Shown: positions 33,257 through 40,646 of the stretch, one piece after another | How positions within the stretch are numbered: the first letter of the stretch is position 1 | How the letters are laid out: each line of letters starts with the position of its first letter | DNA from: Halopseudomonas litoralis | GTDB lineage: Bacteria; Pseudomonadota; Gammaproteobacteria; Pseudomonadales; Pseudomonadaceae | DNA length: 64,000 bases | Direction: 5' to 3' | Assembly: GCF_900105005.1 (NCBI RefSeq) | Contig: NZ_LT629748.1 | Coordinates: forward strand, 2,976,001 to 3,040,000 | Program-made: the position numbers and the translations under genes | The notes under the pieces: model-generated | Database searches by the model: none | What the model was told of the DNA's origin: nothing | Seen by the model: the letters and a program-made list of their open reading frames with translations, nothing else

Positions 33257-33312
33257 TCCGCTTACCCTTATATTTATGGGCGTACGGCCATGGGTTGAAG
33301 CTCTGCACAATC

Positions 33313-33618
33313 TCAACCCTGTATGTTCTGTCGTTTTTCTTTAATTTGGAAAGACAAGTAGTGCTTACTTTCCACTCCTTTCAGCCATCTAGCGCAGGGC
33401 GCGTTGGTGATCAGCAGAGGGAATTCCTTTTCCTTTCCTCTGATAAGGGTTTTTACCTCGCGGAGTGTTACGAAATTCAGTTTGATCCCCATCTTGTCCA
33501 AGTGCGCCAATGTCGGGCGTGTCCACTGGGTCGATTTGCCGGCTAGAAGGTTTTCAGTGAACCGTTGCAGCCACTCCAGTGCCGACCGCTCTTGCTGTGT
33601 TAATCGCATAGTCATCAC
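33313..33618 (-). CDS. Small uncharacterised ICE protein downstream of the topoisomerase gene
   Basis: The 101-residue basic protein (RLTQQERSALEWLQRFTENLL at the N-terminus, then TLAHLDKMGIKLNFVTLREVKTLI) is not recognised. AGAGGA lies about eight bases before the ATG and codon use resembles the surrounding ICE genes, so it is probably real. It follows the topoisomerase gene on the same strand with a 70-base gap and is cut off from the transfer operon by the insertion sequence. Confidence 0.5.
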   Translation of the reverse strand: MMTMRLTQQERSALEWLQRFTENLLAGKSTQWTRPTLAHLDKMGIKLNFVTLREVKTLIRGKEKEFPLLITNAPCARWLKGVESKHYLSFQIKEKRQNIQG

Positions 33619-33688
33619 ATCTGTCCTCTATGTTTGCTGCCCCCAGACGCAAAAACGCTTTATGCATGCGTAACAACCCATCAGTTGA

Positions 33689-35692
33689 TTAACCGGTGTT
33701 GGGGATACCGTTAGCATTTTCAAACGACGCCTTGCACTTCGGAAACCCACTGCAGGCCCAGAAGTCATAAGCCCCTTTCCTGCCCGTCCCAATTCGATGC
33801 AGCAAGGGCTTGGTGCATTTCGGACAGGCATGCGCGCTCGGTTCCGGCTGCGGGGTGCGTGCTCTGGCTTTGCCCGGTTTGCCCTTGGCATCCGGCAGTG
33901 CGGTTTTGCACTCCGGATAGCCCGAACAGCCCCAGAAGAAGCCTTTGCTACCCTTGCGACGCCGTAGCCCTGAGCCGCATTGCGGACAGGCATGCTCGGC
34001 TGCAGGCAAATTAATCTGATTCTGCCGCAGACCTCCCAGCTCCTTGTCCAGCAGTGCCCAGGTCTGACTGATAACCTGGTCATAGGTCATACGTCCCTCG
34101 GCGATCAGATCCAGCTGGTCCTCCAGCTCGCGGGTGAAATCCAGATTAGCAAAGGCAAAGGTGCCAACCAGCGCATCCCGGATGAGCTCGCCGGTCGGTG
34201 AAGGCGACAGAAAGCCCTTGTTGTCCTCCAGCAGATAACCCCGACCGGTGATGTTCTCTAGAATGGCCGCATAGGTACTTGGCCGCCCAATGCCCTGTCG
34301 CTCCAGCTCCGCTACCAGAGTGGATTGCTTGAAACGCACCGGTGGTTTGGTCACCTTATCCAGGACCCGCGCATCCACCGCCTGAATATTCTGCCCCACG
34401 TCCAGCCGCGGTATCGGATTGACCGGTTCGACCTGCGCGCCGTCCTCCGGATCATCCTGCCCATAGACCCGCATCCAGCCGGGATCGACCAGCTTGCGGC
34501 CACGACCGATAAAGCGCACCGGCAAGCCCTCAGCATCCCCGGTCAACAAAACCTTGCGCACCGCATAGCGCGCATCGGCCAGCTGCGAGGCAACCGCCCG
34601 CCGCCAGATCAGCTCATAGAGTGCCTGCTGGCTCGCATCCTCACCCGCCTGCAAAGCCGCGACATCCGCAGGCCGGATTGCTTCATGCCCCTCCTGCGCG
34701 CCCTCCTTGGCTTTCCAACTGCGTTGTTTCTCGGCCAGCTGCAAGCCCGCCGACAAGGCATACGCTCGAATCGCCTCGATGCCCGCAGCGTCCAGATTGG
34801 GGTTGTCGGTACGGTGGTAGGTAATGGCGCCCTGCTCATACAGCTTCTGCGCCAGATCCATCACCCGCTTGGGCTTCATCTTCAACCGTTTGCCGGCCTC
34901 CTGCTGCAGCGTGGAGGTGGTGAAGGGCGCGGCGGGTGCGCGGTTGGCGTAGGCATTCTCGAACCGTGCCACCTGCACATCCCGCACCTGCGCCACCCGC
35001 TCGGCCAGAGTCCGGTCGAGCAGATAGTCTTCACCCTTGAGCAGATGCGGGCGGGTATCCCATTGAGCCCGCCAGAGCGCTTTGGGGTTATCCGGCCAGT
35101 GACCGGCAATCGGCAGCAGCAGCTCCACGCCGAAATGGGTGACCGCCTTGAAGTTGGCAATCTCCCGCTCCCGATCCACCACCAGCCGCACCGCAGGAGA
35201 TTGCACCCGGCCAGCCGATAGCGCGTGACCGGCGCTATTGGACAACGCCGGGCTGACCTTGTAACCCACCAGCCGATCCAGCACCCGCCGCGCCTCCTGA
35301 GCCCGCACCCGGTCATGATCGATAGCCCGCACCTGCGACAGCGCCTCGCGGATCTTGTCTTTGGTGATGGCAGTAAAGGTGATGCGCTTGGGCTGTTTCA
35401 ACCGCAGGGCATCGGCCAGGTGCCAGGCAATGGCTTCGCCTTCACGGTCCGGGTCAGTGGCCAGAATCACCTGCTCAGCGGCCGCCACCTCCTTGCGCAG
35501 CTTGGCCAGCACGCCCTTGCCTCGGTCGGTCGGCACATAGGTAGGCTTGAAACTGGCCGGATCCACGCCCAGCTCCCGCCCGGGCAGATCGCGAACATGC
35601 CCGACACTGGCAACCACCCTGTAGCCGCGCCCGAGGATCGAGCTGATTTTCTTGATCTTGCCTGGCGACTCCACGATCACCAAGGTCGTCAT
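33689..35692 (-). CDS. Type IA DNA topoisomerase, TopA-like with two C-terminal zinc ribbons
   Basis: The 667-residue enzyme relaxes or decatenates DNA during ICE processing. A Toprim domain opens the protein (TTLVIVESPGKIKKI; acidic triad in ATDPDREGEAIAWHL, about 78-92). The active-site tyrosine is in GAITYHRTDN near residue 290, and GIGRPSTYAAILENI follows near 490. Two C4 zinc ribbons (CPQCGSGL...CSGYPEC and CPKCTKPL...CSGFPKC) close it. The SAGRVQSPAVRLVVDRE block and zinc ribbons are of the TopA kind rather than the TopB kind usual in annotations of this ICE position, and it is shorter than cellular TopA. It is the last gene of the replication-side operon. Confidence 0.92.
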   Translation of the reverse strand: MTTLVIVESPGKIKKISSILGRGYRVVASVGHVRDLPGRELGVDPASFKPTYVPTDRGKGVLAKLRKEVAAAEQVILATDPDREGEAIAWHLADALRLKQPKRITFTAITKDKIREALSQVRAIDHDRVRAQEARRVLDRLVGYKVSPALSNSAGHALSAGRVQSPAVRLVVDREREIANFKAVTHFGVELLLPIAGHWPDNPKALWRAQWDTRPHLLKGEDYLLDRTLAERVAQVRDVQVARFENAYANRAPAAPFTTSTLQQEAGKRLKMKPKRVMDLAQKLYEQGAITYHRTDNPNLDAAGIEAIRAYALSAGLQLAEKQRSWKAKEGAQEGHEAIRPADVAALQAGEDASQQALYELIWRRAVASQLADARYAVRKVLLTGDAEGLPVRFIGRGRKLVDPGWMRVYGQDDPEDGAQVEPVNPIPRLDVGQNIQAVDARVLDKVTKPPVRFKQSTLVAELERQGIGRPSTYAAILENITGRGYLLEDNKGFLSPSPTGELIRDALVGTFAFANLDFTRELEDQLDLIAEGRMTYDQVISQTWALLDKELGGLRQNQINLPAAEHACPQCGSGLRRRKGSKGFFWGCSGYPECKTALPDAKGKPGKARARTPQPEPSAHACPKCTKPLLHRIGTGRKGAYDFWACSGFPKCKASFENANGIPNTG

Positions 35693-35768
35693 ATGTCTCG
35701 CCCCCAGGGCCGCTCAATGGATTCCATAAATCAATAGCTACACGGCTGGATCGTTTAATGCTTGGCTG

Positions 35769-36356
35769 TCAGCGCAGAGCATCATTTGCTACACGTTCGA
35801 CACGCTGCATCACGTCCGGCACGCTCGGCCCATCATTGCGGCCATACACGCTATAGGTAAGCAGTACGTCCGCTCCGCTTTTGCCTTTGCTTACCCGGGT
35901 AGTCAGGCTTCCATCGAGATAGACACGTGTCATCGAGTATGTGGTGCCTGGAATCGCGCTGAATGTGTAGCCACCACCGTTGAACATCATACCTCCCGCC
36001 ATGGTGCCGTGCTGAGCCACAGCCTCTTGTGGTGTCAGGTAGCCAAACGCATTCTTGAGCAGCGCCGCTGCCGTATCCACATCTCCGGAGTAACTCATGC
36101 GTAACTCGTCCCGTTCACTCACACCAGGAAGGGTGGACATGCCTGCATCCACTCCCGATGTGCTGGATGCCACTGGCCGAGAGCTATCCATGGCTCCTGC
36201 AGGCAGCGTCTCCGGGTCATAGTTAACCGGCTCCCCGGTCATTGGGTTATTCATGCAGCTTAGGCATTTTCCCTGATAGAAGACGTGTTGATCATTCGCA
36301 CACCCAACCAGAATGAACGCCGCAAGGCCAGCAGTCAGCAAGGTAGTGATCTTCAT
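35769..36356 (-). CDS. Uncharacterised ICE lipoprotein
   Basis: The 195-residue protein begins with a lipoprotein signal (MKITTLLTAGLAAFILVGC, cysteine at 19) followed by a CLSC pair. The body is rich in Ser/Gly/Met with a C-terminal beta-looking part (TTYSMTRVYLDGSLTTRV, ADVLLTYSVYGRNDGP). I do not recognise the family. Start: the ATG at 36356 gives the ideal lipoprotein signal, though an ATG 18 bases upstream is also in frame. It lies between ssb and the topoisomerase gene. Confidence 0.65.
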   Translation of the reverse strand: MKITTLLTAGLAAFILVGCANDQHVFYQGKCLSCMNNPMTGEPVNYDPETLPAGAMDSSRPVASSTSGVDAGMSTLPGVSERDELRMSYSGDVDTAAALLKNAFGYLTPQEAVAQHGTMAGGMMFNGGGYTFSAIPGTTYSMTRVYLDGSLTTRVSKGKSGADVLLTYSVYGRNDGPSVPDVMQRVERVANDALR

Positions 36357-36447
36357 GTTTTTTCTCGTTGTCATGGTGAGGGCATACCCAACAAGAGGGC
36401 TGATAGGAACCTTACTCCCTTGCGCAAGCCCATTCCGGAACAAGGTC

Positions 36448-36927
36448 TCATTCAGACGTCAGACAGGTACTCTCATTATCCTCGAACGAGCCTTCTGGTA
36501 CATCTGCCCCAGGTGGCTCTGATGGCTGCACGGTCTGATCAGGCACGCTCGCCTTCTGGGCCATGACCACCTCGTCAATCCGATACGGCAAGATACCAAC
36601 GGATCGCGCGCGTACTTTCATTGCAGACCGCTCTTCGTTGTTAACGCCGGTCCATTGGTCGCGGATCATTCGGCCCGCCACCATCACGCGCATACCTCGT
36701 TGATAGAGCTGTGACCACTGCTCACAGGTATCAGCATCACGGGAGATCTCAACCGGTGCCCAGAAACCGCCTCGATCTTCAAAGTTGCCTTCGCCAACCG
36801 CAACCGGATTATCAAAAAAGACATTCAAGCGCAGAATGCCTCTGGGTGGTGCGTTGTCACTGGTGGGGAATACCTTGACCTGTGGGTCAGACCCAATATT
36901 ACCTTCACCTTCGAAATGTGTACTCAT
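36448..36927 (-). CDS. ssb: Single-stranded DNA-binding protein
   Basis: The 159-residue protein has an OB-fold of the ICE-type SSB group (MSTHFEGEGNIGSDPQVK, GILRLNVFFDNPVAV, GGFWAPVEISRDADTCEQWSQLYQRGMRVMVAGRMIRDQW) and an acidic C-terminal tail (SFEDNESTC...). It probably coats the transferred strand and assists ICE replication. It is in the partition/replication block next to DUF3158, the usual order for this class. Confidence 0.9.
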   Translation of the reverse strand: MSTHFEGEGNIGSDPQVKVFPTSDNAPPRGILRLNVFFDNPVAVGEGNFEDRGGFWAPVEISRDADTCEQWSQLYQRGMRVMVAGRMIRDQWTGVNNEERSAMKVRARSVGILPYRIDEVVMAQKASVPDQTVQPSEPPGADVPEGSFEDNESTCLTSE

Positions 36928-37052
36928 GAGAAGCGCTCCACTTCTTGCTATTGTGAGTACACACTGCCGCAGACAGATCGAGCTTGAAACGCTGAATCAG
37001 ATTTCAGACTGACAGGTATTCTGCGACAGCCTGCCCCTGCCTAAGTGAACAC

Positions 37053-37544
37053 CTATCCCAGTCGGTTTGTGAGCTCATCAATATGTTCCAGCGATTGCAA
37101 TGTTGCTCGTAACCTACGCATGGTAGCGTTCACTGTGCCTGCCTGGTTATTGATCAAGCAGCGCTCCACCTCAATATCGTATAACGTCCGGCGTTCTCCC
37201 CCCGACTGCACCTGATTGAAAACCTGGTCAAACTGCGCCATACCCATCGACCGGCTACCGACACCTCTCCAGCGCACCATCGGAACTCGATCACCTCGTT
37301 TGGATTCGGTGTGAGGGGTAAGGACAATCCGGTGAGTCTTCAGAAATGAATTGTGCTGTTGTGAAAAATCATGAGCCGCCTGCTCCAGGTGTCGTGCGTA
37401 GATCTCGATCTCAGCCATGTATTTCAGCAGCCCCCCCTTACCCTTAAAAGGGAAAAGGCCCTTTACCCTTTGGTAACAAGTTCGTGGCAAGTCGCAGCGG
37501 TTTGGTGGTAGACGCTCAACGGTCACAGTGGGGTTCTTCCGCAT
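37053..37544 (-). CDS. DUF3158-family ICE protein
   Basis: The 163-residue protein matches the DUF3158 family: LPPNRCDLPRTCYQRVKGLFPFKGKGGLLKYMAEIEIY-like N-terminal half and VPMVRWRGVGSRSMGMAQFD in the middle. I keep the full-length start (MRKNPTVTV) because the LFPFKGKG segment is conserved in the family. The gene lies between ssb and the palindrome array, downstream of the TIGR03761 gene, the usual order in PFGI-1-like ICEs. Function unknown. Confidence 0.8.
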   Translation of the reverse strand: MRKNPTVTVERLPPNRCDLPRTCYQRVKGLFPFKGKGGLLKYMAEIEIYARHLEQAAHDFSQQHNSFLKTHRIVLTPHTESKRGDRVPMVRWRGVGSRSMGMAQFDQVFNQVQSGGERRTLYDIEVERCLINNQAGTVNATMRRLRATLQSLEHIDELTNRLG

Positions 37545-37557
37545 ACCACCTCGACTC

Positions 37558-37893
37558 CTCTTGACCCTGTTGGCACTGCCAACACTCCGTGACTAAAACC
37601 CTCGATCCAGTCATCCAGTGTTGGCACTGCCAACACTCCGTGACCAGAACCCTCGATCCAGTCATCCAGTGTTGGCACTGCCAACACTCCGTGACCAGAA
37701 CCCTCGATCCAGTCATCCAGTGTTGGCACTGCCAACACTCCGTGACCAGAACCCTCGATCCAGTCATCCAGTGTTGGCACTGCCAACACTCCGTGACCAA
37801 AACCCTCGATCCAGTCATCCGTTGATGGCACTGCCATCACTTCGTGACTAAAACCTTCGATCCAGTCATCCGTTGATGGCACTGCCATCACAA
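37558..37893. repeat. Seven palindromes at exact 51-bp spacing, candidate ICE replication origin (oriV-like)
   Basis: Seven palindromes recur with centres at 37576, 37627, 37678, 37729, 37780, 37831 and 37882, each 51 bp apart. Copies 2-5 read GTGTTGGCACTGCCAACAC, copy 1 has the inner 15 bp, and copies 6-7 read TGATGGCACTGCCATCA. The change T-to-A in the left arm is matched by A-to-T in the right arm, so the symmetry is preserved. The sequence between palindromes (TCCGTGACCAGAACCCTCG then ATCCAGTCATCCA) is also conserved. pKLC102, a relative, is known to have an oriV of multiple 57-bp repeats; the same genomic neighbourhood (ssb, rep-like and partition genes) makes an origin the best guess. 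A 17-residue repeat peptide is the alternative reading. Confidence 0.75.
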
Positions 37894-37906
37894 TGAGCGA
37901 ACAGGC

Positions 37907-38692
37907 CTAATCCTCATCAGCACCCAACGGATCACCTCCTGCTATAGGTTCTGGCTTGGTTGCCTGGTCTACCAAGTGCTTCAGGTTGTCTTCATCCGGA
38001 TCTTCATGAGTGTTTTTATCGGCAACACCATCACGCTGTCGAAGGGGTGGTGCGTAAGGGCTTCGGCGAATGGCGCTGAGTACATCTGGAGCAAGTTCGC
38101 CATATTTCGCTACTGCATCACGGGCACGGGCATTGCCTGCTGCAAAATCATCACGGGTAGCACCGCTCAGCCCCGGGTATCGCTGCGGAGCAGAACAGAG
38201 TCCGCGAATGGCATTTGCGCTGATACGCAGCGCCTCATGAGCATCGCTTCTCACGATCATGGCGATATGCTGGGCAAGCAGAATGTTGCGTACTATTCGG
38301 TCATAGCGAATCAGCTGATGGATTCCCTGCCATCCCTGTTGTCCACCCGGGTACACGCCCGTGCGAAACGGCTTCTGTGAGATGTTCTCAGCGATGGACA
38401 GCTCTTCAGGAACCGAAGCCAGCAGTGCTTCGGACTTTGCATACATGGGGTCCAGGATGTTTTTGACGTCATGCAATTTGGCGTCGATGCGCAACATCCA
38501 GTCGTCTGAATAGGGGTCATCTGTGGCGGCGTTCTGCTGAATGCGGCCTACCAGAGCCAGGAACTGACGCATGCCGATAATCTGGGGTTTACCGGACTCA
38601 ACGCCTCGTCCCCACCAGGTCCGCGTTGCGTGGTAAGTATGCAGTGTCAGCTCTATTTTGCTGCGCAGCGCTCCAACATCTATATCAGCCAT
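37907..38692 (-). CDS. ICE protein of the TIGR03761 (PFL_4669, DUF1845) family
   Basis: The 261-residue soluble protein matches TIGR03761: GALRSKIELTLHTYHATRTWWGR, IIGMRQFLALVGRIQQNAATDDPYSDDWMLRID, and IAMIVRSDAHEALRISANAIRGLCS. The C-terminus is acidic and disordered. It sits between the replication protein and the palindrome array; a role in ICE replication or processing is inferred from this conserved position. Confidence 0.88.
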   Translation of the reverse strand: MADIDVGALRSKIELTLHTYHATRTWWGRGVESGKPQIIGMRQFLALVGRIQQNAATDDPYSDDWMLRIDAKLHDVKNILDPMYAKSEALLASVPEELSIAENISQKPFRTGVYPGGQQGWQGIHQLIRYDRIVRNILLAQHIAMIVRSDAHEALRISANAIRGLCSAPQRYPGLSGATRDDFAAGNARARDAVAKYGELAPDVLSAIRRSPYAPPLRQRDGVADKNTHEDPDEDNLKHLVDQATKPEPIAGGDPLGADED

Positions 38693-38810
38693 GGCATCCC
38701 GCTCCTCAACAGTTCATCTGTGGTCAGGAACTCTGCGCATCTGGCTGGCTTCGGGACATAGATAATAAGAATCCCGGCGGGGATTGTTTCGGGCTTGTCT
38801 CGCTAGAAGA

Positions 38811-40052
38811 TCAACGTCTCAGACCTAATGAGTCGAGCAATTTTTTTCTGCTCGCTGCGGCTTGCGCTTGCGTTAACTGGGTCGCTGGTTGGGATTGCCC
38901 ATGCCCAGCCATCTCAGAACCACGTCGTGCTTCGGCCTCAAGCCCTGTCGCAACATCTTCGCCACAACGCATGTTGCGTATGCTTTCGGCGTAACGAGTG
39001 ATAACGAACTCACCTTCCTGAGCGCTTTTTATCAGGGATCGCAACAGCCCCTTCGGTGTGCGAACTTTACCTGCCAGCATACGCCCCGCCGTTTCATCGA
39101 GCACAGCTTGAGCAACCTCAGAGCCGAGGCGTTGAAGAACGGCCAGGAGCTCTTGGCGCTCTTGCTGTGCTATCTGCAATTGCTCATGCCAGATCAATCC
39201 TGAATCCGCCTCGGTACCCGTACTTGTTTTTAAATAAATACCAGTACGTACTGGTACTGTATTCGCTTGGTTCTCAGTGCGAACTTGGCTAGAGCCACCG
39301 TAAATCATTGATTTTCGGCTTAGTTCTTTCTGCGAACTTGGGCGGTTCTCCGTTTGGCTGCTACTTGGTTCTCTCCCGAAACCCGTTATTACTGGGCAGT
39401 TCTCTGGCGGTAACTGCTGGTTCTTTCTGCCTTCCTTGGTGCTGCCACGCCGCTGATCACGCATTTCAACAAAGCGTTGGGCTCGCTGATTGAGGCGCGT
39501 TTGCTGCCCCCCGCTCTCCATCGCCGCATGAACTCGCTCGGCTACAAACCGGACTGCACTGTTGTTATGCGACAGGCACTGAACTACGAACGCGTTGTAA
39601 TCTGAATCGAGTAATGCCGCCTCTTCAAAGCTCAACGGCTCATCATGCAATGCATAAACGTTGCCCATGATGCGCCCGGTTTCATGCCGTGCCTTGTGAC
39701 ATAAGCTCATCCAGCGGGTGAGCCTGAGCACGGCAATCACCCGCGCTACCGTCCCGCGTGATGCTGACGTTCCTGGTGAGGCTCGCAACAAGGGCTGCAA
39801 CTGGTCGTATGTTGGAAAAGCGGTGCTGCGGTCAGCCTCGGTCATCAGCCGGATCATTTGCCAGCCCAGGACATCCACAGCACCAAGGTGCTCATCGAGT
39901 AGCAGCCCCCTGGGTACTGTTTCGTGGGGGTTTCCGAAAAACAGTAATCCATCCAGTTCGCCCGCATGGGAAGGCTTGCTGTCGGAGAATCTCTGGGTAA
40001 TGGCGGACGTTGCACGCCCAACCAATACCTGCCAGTCATCTATCGAGCGCAT
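38811..40052 (-). CDS. STY4528-family island replication protein
   Basis: The 413-residue protein matches the STY4528 family of pathogenicity-island replication proteins. It has an N-terminal region (GLLFFGNPHETVPRGLLLD), a winged-helix-like part (GTVARVIAVLRLTRWMSLC near 100-125), a Ser/Asn/Gln-rich linker (about 195-285) and a C-terminal helical domain (GRMLAGKVRTPKGLLRSLIKSAQEGEF). The linker DNA carries iteron-like GTTCT words and an 18-bp palindrome. The start overlaps the DUF2857 stop by 13 bases. It is the likely initiator for the origin-like array about 1 kb downstream. Confidence 0.85.
   Translation of the reverse strand: MRSIDDWQVLVGRATSAITQRFSDSKPSHAGELDGLLFFGNPHETVPRGLLLDEHLGAVDVLGWQMIRLMTEADRSTAFPTYDQLQPLLRASPGTSASRGTVARVIAVLRLTRWMSLCHKARHETGRIMGNVYALHDEPLSFEEAALLDSDYNAFVVQCLSHNNSAVRFVAERVHAAMESGGQQTRLNQRAQRFVEMRDQRRGSTKEGRKNQQLPPENCPVITGFGREPSSSQTENRPSSQKELSRKSMIYGGSSQVRTENQANTVPVRTGIYLKTSTGTEADSGLIWHEQLQIAQQERQELLAVLQRLGSEVAQAVLDETAGRMLAGKVRTPKGLLRSLIKSAQEGEFVITRYAESIRNMRCGEDVATGLEAEARRGSEMAGHGQSQPATQLTQAQAAASRKKLLDSLGLRR
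39239..39424. repeat. Iteron-like (A/G)GTTCT words and an 18-bp palindrome inside the replication gene
   Basis: On the plus strand (A/G)GTTCT begins at 39269, 39322, 39344, 39367, 39398 and 39419; several steps are 21-23 bases, and two copies extend to TGCGAACTTGG. Next to them TACCAGTACGTACTGGTA (39239-39256) is a perfect 18-bp palindrome. The stretch encodes only the low-complexity linker of the protein, leaving the DNA free to carry sites. Confidence 0.4.
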
Positions 40053-40645
40053 GCCTTTCTCCCATCAGCCAGCTGAAGCTTGCTGCGAGAGCTGGAGCTG
40101 ACCGTTTGCGCCCAGTTCTTTACCAGTTGCCAGACCACGCCCAAGGGTATGCAGGTTTCCTCACACAGCACGATCATGCCCTGTATGTCATCAGCTGCAT
40201 CGGGTGCGGTGGGAGCGGCGCTGATATCTTGCCAACGCCGAAAAGCATCATGCTCTTCTGTTTCCGGCGGCATAGCCACCCGTCCCTGACGGGATTCCAG
40301 TCCAAGTAGCGCGCGACGGGTCGAGCAATCGTTTCCGGTCAGCCCGAAAAACGAAGACATCATCAGAACAGACGCCCCCAGCTCCAGGCATCGATCAATG
40401 GTCTTCTCGCGATCCATGTCAGAACTGAGCCGTCGAAATACCCCGGCCAAAAGATCGTGATCGACTGAAAGTCGGCATACCACTGGATTGCTGGTGGCGA
40501 GCGCATCGATATCGGTCGCGCTAAGCCGACGCAGTTCGCGAAGCTCATCATCATTGAACCCGAGCGCTCGCGCTCTGCGCATATTGCCTTCGCGGACATA
40601 GGTAATGGCCTGACGAAGGATGGCTAATGTCACAACAGTATCCAT
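40040..40645 (-). CDS. DUF2857-family ICE protein
   Basis: The 201-residue protein matches DUF2857: ILRQAITYVREGNMRRARALGFNDDELRELRRLSATDIDAL at the N-terminus (about residues 7-47) and a C-terminal EETCIPLGVVWQLVKNWAQ helix. The family is found between parB and the STY4528 replication gene in this ICE class; its helical N-terminus could bind DNA or a partner. GGGAGA precedes the ATG at 40645, and the start is one base past the parB stop. Confidence 0.82.
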   Translation of the reverse strand: MDTVVTLAILRQAITYVREGNMRRARALGFNDDELRELRRLSATDIDALATSNPVVCRLSVDHDLLAGVFRRLSSDMDREKTIDRCLELGASVLMMSSFFGLTGNDCSTRRALLGLESRQGRVAMPPETEEHDAFRRWQDISAAPTAPDAADDIQGMIVLCEETCIPLGVVWQLVKNWAQTVSSSSRSKLQLADGRKACAR

Positions 40646-40646
40646 A

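Larger units (their letters stand above)
31085..33267. mobile_element. ISL3-family insertion sequence with metal-resistance passenger genes (ISPpu12-like, internally deleted)
   Basis: The 2183-bp element is bounded by imperfect inverted repeats: GGGTATACGGATTTAATGG at the left end (from 31085) and, read inward from 33267, GGGTAAGCGGATTAAATGG; 22 of the first 25 positions agree. Flanking octamers TTTTATTT (31077-31084) and TTATATTT (33268-33275) differ at one base, fitting the 8-bp AT-rich duplications of ISL3 elements. Inside are a broken ISL3 transposase, a CDF-type cation transporter and a divergent MerR regulator. ISPpu12-type elements carry these genes plus lspA; lspA and the transposase N-terminus are missing, so the copy cannot move by itself. 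Confidence 0.85.

Noticed and set aside
37558..37893. CRISPR-like array
   Set aside because: Both the palindromes and the sequence between them are conserved from copy to copy, so there are no unique spacers, and no cas genes are nearby.
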